Shown here piece by piece: positions 41,501 through 44,282 of a stretch of DNA of 44,282 bases. The position numbers were made by a program, and so were the translations under genes. Position 1 is the first letter of the stretch. Every line of letters begins with the position of its first letter. The notes beneath the pieces were generated by a model. That model saw only the letters and a program-made list of their open reading frames with translations, searched no databases and had not been told where the DNA came from. Location: the NCBI RefSeq assembly GCF_000766945.1, contig NZ_KN266213.1, positions 4,498 to 48,779 of the forward strand, written 5' to 3'. This DNA is from Cellvibrio mixtus subsp. mixtus J3-8 (lineage in GTDB: Bacteria > Pseudomonadota > Gammaproteobacteria > Pseudomonadales > Cellvibrionaceae).

Positions 41501-44282
41501 TAGAAAAATCAACTTTTTCGATGAATTTGGATTCATCAGGTGCGCCATCAATAAGCGAACCCATTATCTGAACCATTTCACCATTATTAATAATAAAATA
41601 TAAATTTCCACTTGCTTGATGAACAATAATATCTTCTGGAGTAATCCCTTCACCAAACACTAACGTATCATTGCCTGATGTGTCATTAATGATGTCTACA
41701 CCATCTCCACGTTTAAATATATAACGGTCATTCCCTTCTCTTCCATAAATCCGGTCATATCCTCCCTTGCCTTCAAGCACATCATCCCCACCAAAGCCAT
41801 CAAACACATCATTGCCATCTGATGATTCACGTTTCAATATCTCCGCTTTGATCCTTGATAACCCCCAGAACTCGTCGTTAGCAAATCGAACACCTTCAAC
41901 AGCGCCAGCCCCGACATCAATAGAATTAAACATATTGTTGATTATAATTGAGCTGCCATCCTGCAGATCAATCTTCACTCCGTACCAGCCCCAACGAGAA
42001 AATATAATTTGATCAGAAAAAATATTCTGCCCGAAGTTAATTACGTCAACTCCACTATCATCCGCTATAGTGTCGTTGCCATCCCCCAGGTTGTACACAT
42101 AGGTATCATTACCACTTTTGCCTTGCAGTAAATCATTCCCTTTACCACCCGTTAAAATATCAATTCCTGCAGTGCCAGTGAGGGTCTCACTGTTAATAGA
42201 TCCATTGACAAAATTCGCACCAGGTTTATTTGCGTCCTCGCGAATTTTTGCAGCATCCCAGATTGCTCCATTCAAAAACTTAATTGACTCAATCGAATTA
42301 CCTGTAAGATTACCCCATAAATCAAAAGCATTTTTAACAGTTACTGTTGAATTATCTTTTAGTGTAACAACCAAGTCGTTCTGCACATCTCGTTTCAATT
42401 CAACATCCGCAGCCAATATCTCCGCCGAAAACTCAATCTGGTCAGTGCCTGCGCTGTCAATGATGATGTCATTGCCGTCGCCTGATGAATAACGATAAAT
42501 ATCGTTGCCTGCATACCCATTTAACTGATCGTTACCTTTATTTCCAATGATTACGTCATCGCCACTAGAACCCAATAAGGTTTCACTGTTGGCAGTACCA
42601 TTAACAATGTTAATCACAGGCTCACTTGGCTTGTTTACTTCTTCCAGAATTTTTGCAGAATCCCATGTAACACCACTCAAAAACTTAATGGACTCAATAG
42701 AACCAATTGCAAAGTTACCAGATGCATTAAAAGCATCTTTAACGGTAATTGTGGAATTGTCTTTTAGCGTAATAACCAAGTTATATACATCACGCTTTAA
42801 CTTAATCTCCGCAGCCAATATCTCTGCCGAAAACTCAATCTGGTCAGCGCCTGCGCTATCAATGATAATGTCATTGCCGTCGCCTAATGAATAACGATAG
42901 ATATCATTACCTGCATATCCATTTAACTGATCGTTACCTTTCCCGCCAATGATTATGTCATCGCCACTGGAACCCAATAAGGTTTCACTGCTGGCAGTAC
43001 CATTAACAATGTTTATCAGAGGCTCACTTGGCTTGTTTACTTCTTCCAGAATCTTTGCAGAATCCCATGTTATTCCGCTCAAAAACTTAATAGATTCTAT
43101 TGAACCTGTCGTGAGGTTACCGGATGTATCAAACGCATTTTTAACTGTGATAATTGAACCATCTTTCACTGTGATAATTAAATTATTTTGCGCATCACGC
43201 CTTAACTTAACATCCGCAGCCAATATCTCCGCCGAAAAATCAATCTGGTCAGTGCCCGCACTATCAATAATGACGTCATTGCCATCACCTGATGAATAGC
43301 GATAAACATCATTGCCGCCGTAACCAATTAGTTTGTCATTACCTTTTGATCCACTTAATGTGTCATTGGTATCGAAGGCATGAATGGTGTCATTACCATT
43401 GGTTGGCTTCAGGACTTCCTGGAGGACTCTGGCTTGATTCCACTCATTGCCATTACTAAAACGAATTGATTCCAGTGCACCACGGATTTCGGGTGTCGGG
43501 ATATATGCAGCAGGAATAATGACGTTGAAATTTTTAGATGGACCACTAATGCCTTCCGGCATAATGGCGGCTTCAGATTTTGATGAATGGCCATAATCAG
43601 AACCAGCGATAGAACCGGTATCCTGATCATCAAGATTTAATAATAAGGGATATTGTGCAAAACCAACTGCCAGGAAATGCGATTCGAATGATGCCTTGCC
43701 ATTCCACAAACCAGACAATGAAGGATATGCAGCACTGACTGCCGCTAACGCTTGATCCAATGTTTTTCCAGTTTTCAAATGGTTGAAAACATCTTTGATA
43801 CCCGCACCACCACTATCGCGAATTTCTTTATCCAGCAATTTCACCGCAATATAACTAACGGAGTAAGCCGCAGAATGCGTGGGAGCAGCCGGTGTAGTGC
43901 CAAATAAAACACTGAAGTTGCTTTCGAGCGCGAGAATATCGGCATCACCTTTAACGCGTTCATCAGCGCCGTGAATAAACTCTGCGGTTCCTTCTTTAAA
44001 CCAACTCGGCAATTCGGAATTGTTCATGTTCCGGGCCATGATCGCATGCACCATTTCATGCGCGATGATGCGGTCGTAATACCAGGGGGAATTACCATTG
44101 GGCAGCTCACTGAAATCACTAAGGTCAATAACCAGTTTAATATTGGTGCCAGTGGAACCGGAGGATGCATAGGTAGCTTCTACATGCGCCGCTTCTCCAC
44201 CTGAAACATCGCGTTCGAACTCTACCGTAAGATCACCACCGGCAATCAATCCATAATGCTCTTCAATCAAACGTTCAGCCTG
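35541..44282 (-). CDS. Giant secreted metallopeptidase-RTX-Ig repeat protein, 5' truncated by window edge
   Basis: At least 2913 aa; the frame is open to the edge (the codon at 44270 is TTG within the frame, not necessarily a start). The N-terminal part is a gluzincin-like peptidase: HEMVH at about 71-75 with EGTAEF (third ligand Glu near 97), in WFKEGTAEFIHGADER, a pattern close to flagellinolysin-type peptidases. From about 290 to 1680 there are RTX calcium-binding nonapeptides (GNDxLxGxxGxD) alternating with modules ending IKFLSG-type/WDSAKILEEV, and from about 1740 to 2830 some thirteen Ig-like modules of 85 residues with TAEPGS-type and VTAKDAAGN-type motifs. It is probably exported by a type I system, but no transporter is in the window. 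Much lower GC than glgX beside it. Confidence 0.85.
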   Translation of the reverse strand, partial: QAERLIEEHYGLIAGGDLTVEFERDVSGGEAAHVEATYASSGSTGTNIKLVIDLSDFSELPNGNSPWYYDRIIAHEMVHAIMARNMNNSELPSWFKEGTAEFIHGADERVKGDADILALESNFSVLFGTTPAAPTHSAAYSVSYIAVKLLDKEIRDSGGAGIKDVFNHLKTGKTLDQALAAVSAAYPSLSGLWNGKASFESHFLAVGFAQYPLLLNLDDQDTGSIAGSDYGHSSKSEAAIMPEGISGPSKNFNVIIPAAYIPTPEIRGALESIRFSNGNEWNQARVLQEVLKPTNGNDTIHAFDTNDTLSGSKGNDKLIGYGGNDVYRYSSGDGNDVIIDSAGTDQIDFSAEILAADVKLRRDAQNNLIITVKDGSIITVKNAFDTSGNLTTGSIESIKFLSGITWDSAKILEEVNKPSEPLINIVNGTASSETLLGSSGDDIIIGGKGNDQLNGYAGNDIYRYSLGDGNDIIIDSAGADQIEFSAEILAAEIKLKRDVYNLVITLKDNSTITVKDAFNASGNFAIGSIESIKFLSGVTWDSAKILEEVNKPSEPVINIVNGTANSETLLGSSGDDVIIGNKGNDQLNGYAGNDIYRYSSGDGNDIIIDSAGTDQIEFSAEILAADVELKRDVQNDLVVTLKDNSTVTVKNAFDLWGNLTGNSIESIKFLNGAIWDAAKIREDANKPGANFVNGSINSETLTGTAGIDILTGGKGNDLLQGKSGNDTYVYNLGDGNDTIADDSGVDVINFGQNIFSDQIIFSRWGWYGVKIDLQDGSSIIINNMFNSIDVGAGAVEGVRFANDEFWGLSRIKAEILKRESSDGNDVFDGFGGDDVLEGKGGYDRIYGREGNDRYIFKRGDGVDIINDTSGNDTLVFGEGITPEDIIVHQASGNLYFIINNGEMVQIMGSLIDGAPDESKFIEKVDFSNGVVWDQVIIKQKIAETKINPDVLFGRNTWDDLYSGSAYLIHGLDGDDEIRGGRNTNFIMGGGGLNFLQGYGATYLITEQPSLNFIENFRTDQDRILFAEGIKPEDVKVKIVEARIEAGLEDGRLMGYTLGSENGRWNLELTTGEVSIYLDSLFTDGAYIGAKVYSPERAMGTVEFFDGTRWTIDDLLVLALNTSANNDWINGTGYNDKISGNEGNDSIYSYSGQDLLDGGVGDDRLVGGDDQDTLIGGKGNDELYGDFGEFSNRNTANDTYIFNVGDGSDTITDLFGFDTIEFGAGIQKEDVVITTIDEDLVVSFLNLADRITIIGGAIPEYKFYVGGKIENFKFSNGDILNFDLKDTPIFLEGDDRYNFLFGGNKNDTIIGGLGDDELSGGDGDDEYRYNLGDGFDRIIENSGSDKIIFGETITPEITKIIRDSNFFTIYVDGEQALSFRDSWTDVGSIDSIVFANGEIWNVSQMISKSLIATSQSDSLYGSDFNDLINGYEERDFIKAGMGNDTIIGGLGHDSLEGGLGDDIYQIGSGHGYDQIFDEGGIDTIEFGVGILPTDISVQAIDSNLEIKIKNGETIILYNVFDNDLTGVATRKINTENLVENFIFSNGQNLLLTQLLQKLSVGTNLQDTLYGSDINDFLDGKESSDVMYAGSGNDTLIGGDGNDRLLGERGDDILYGGNGNDVLEDFYGNNIYVGGKGNDRISLSNGNSVFGRESAGPSVIRFSLGDGVDTIGWAVPGQMVIELGEGISPEMLAFKSYNDGLVDLLIPGTTDQINQLSDRREYSIKFFDGAYWSPDQLSAAVNKSKAFLSTSKQTLSGTVRPNAKIFISVLNQNNTITNYPMILSDSSGYYEIDFEERLYTHQIEIFYEDIVGNKLPLTVFDTVDSRTPPTPTAEIDTSGYLIEGFTSPGATVSLLNYYTSIASDPTTGFYSIVLPDNFVNGEDIKVVASFNHSSYSLPAIIKAPDTTAPIQASGILDHVGSRITGVAEKGAEVTLIDNFGKTLGIATASSSDGTYAIKFQRPVANGELIEIITRDAVGNSSSGFIRAPDLTAPVSLHASINTNRKIINGYTEPGAKVIVRSLEGSFLGEVIASGVNGSFELTLSTALAVNDIVNLRVIDVAGNVSEIIQLKAPAINSPIQPSAAFDVLGKTISGVAGESGVLILKDQGNHEISRTVVQAGVGFSIELEKSWINREVFNVALMNASGDISSPVYFIAPDRTPPKTPSAILDDYNYDIEGYAEPGSTVDIVDKNGDIIATVNADLKTGHFTKVLYGKVTEGEDIFVRSVDSAGNSSSLKLTVHDLTAPSLSGYFDEQGRVISGVTEPGALVYIKYSSDYAIASADGTYLIELSKPVISGESFEVHVKDKSNNISSIYIDSPDLTQPMPPTAQFDSAGKVITGETQSTSTGGSQVIVMDSTNTRVLGSVVLGAYSSSFKITLATALKNNEVVNVTVKDVAGNTSYATSINAPDKTAPIIQSVKFNETGKIVIGTTEPGGVVIVKDQSGQQLKTAVADLTNGNFSITLDTAFINKETVSVTVKDAAGNVSTIKSIIAPDLIVPIVPTASIDAAGKVITGTGEKGSIIIVRSASGEELKTATVNTSTGTYSLTLTTAMINKETLLIFSKDAAGNISNPTSLIAPDKTPPAIPSAEFDTTGQIITGYTEAGSTVTVKNSSNVLLKTAVADSVSGAYTVILDSAFINKQTVSITATDSAGNISGKKSIIAPDLTPPGIPTAAIDATGKIITGKAEKGSTVIVKDANGVELKSVVLDAATDAYTLTLDVAKINKETLLITAKDPAGNISSPKSIIAPDKTPPAAPSAVLDATRKIITGTAEISSKIEVKNAAGTVLKSVTANATNGSYSITLTTALAIGEKVTITAKDAAANISDPTVLTATAVQAVSTLFADAAPEYLLVESLFGDGVDVAVINTPTGVSDYRQQNGILIQAMASFAVVDGVDTRRSVHYYEERPAMLAPAV
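35760..39045 (-). repeat. Ig-like module repeats, 255-base period
   Basis: Within the giant gene, the anchor CCGTAATAAT begins at 35981, 36236 and 36491, and CCGTTATTAC at 36746, that is at exact 255-base intervals (85 codons). The proteins repeat the pattern TPP-A-PSA, then GKIITGTAEKGS and VTAKDAAGN. About thirteen modules are seen; the four at the 3' end of the gene are most alike and the 5' ones more diverged. Confidence 0.85.
42070..43345 (-). repeat. Tandem 402-405 base RTX units
   Basis: The anchor ATTGCC(G/A)TC begins at 42471, 42873 and 43278 (intervals 402 and 405), with a more diverged copy at 42075. Each unit encodes an RTX block plus a module with SIESIKFLSG, WDSAKILEEVNKPSEP. 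The DNA is nearly identical over long stretches, which suggests recent duplication. Confidence 0.85.

Noticed and set aside
42118-43299. Three similar plus-strand frames of 115-124 codons opposite the RTX repeats
   Set aside because: Their similarity to each other comes from the tandem DNA repeats; they are antisense to a clear coding region.
35541-44282. The regular repeats of the giant gene as a CRISPR array
   Set aside because: The repeats are coding, 255 or 402 bases long, in frame and protein-level modules. No short direct repeats with unique spacers occur anywhere in the window.

Overview
The window looks like a chromosomal stretch of a gammaproteobacterium related to Cellvibrio or Pseudomonas. 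The core order (exbB-exbD-lpxK-kdsB-phosphatase-murB, then uvrY-uvrC-pgsA beside tRNA-Cys and tRNA-Leu) is the arrangement known from that part of the Gammaproteobacteria. The genus is inferred from gene content; there is no rRNA here to confirm it.

Region 1 (1 to about 11,800) is one end of a P2-type prophage inserted at the 3' end of a tRNA-Leu(UAA) gene. It opens with the tail of late gene D, cut by the window edge. Four leftward AT-rich cargo genes follow: a small ferredoxin-fold candidate, a secreted Excalibur thermonuclease, an HNH nuclease and a zinc-ribbon protein. Next come a leftward XRE repressor with a palindromic operator and a rightward early operon. That operon holds a ribbon-helix-helix protein, a P-loop protein, an Ogr-like late activator, two small proteins (one only 56 aa), a primase-helicase, a KilAC-type protein, a TraR/DksA zinc finger and an AlpA-like protein. 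A two-TM coiled-coil cargo gene and the tyrosine integrase close the element.

Region 2 (11,800 to 20,370) is conserved housekeeping DNA, all leftward: two tRNAs, pgsA, uvrC, the GacA/UvrY regulator, murB, a low-molecular-weight tyrosine phosphatase, kdsB, lpxK, exbD and exbB. A strong terminator-like hairpin separates exbBD from lpxK.

Region 3 (20,370 to 35,470) is a trehalose/alpha-glucan and envelope-stress block. A leftward trehalose synthase-maltokinase fusion (treS-mak) is divergent from a rightward series: DUF4142 periplasmic protein, Rho_N-like protein, MscS-type channel, glgA, treZ, treY, DUF2934 protein and glgX. Together they can make linear glucan (GlgA), debranch it (GlgX), and turn it into trehalose (TreY plus TreZ), while TreS interconverts maltose and trehalose. 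glgE, glgB and malQ are not in the window. The maltokinase half of TreS-Mak lacks its expected catalytic Asp residues and may be a pseudokinase, which is the most interesting observation in the host part.

Region 4 (35,540 to the right edge) is a single leftward giant gene, more than 2,900 codons and cut at its 5' end. It encodes a secreted HExxH metallopeptidase domain, a long RTX calcium-binding repeat region with three nearly identical 402-405 bp units, and about thirteen 85-residue Ig-like modules.
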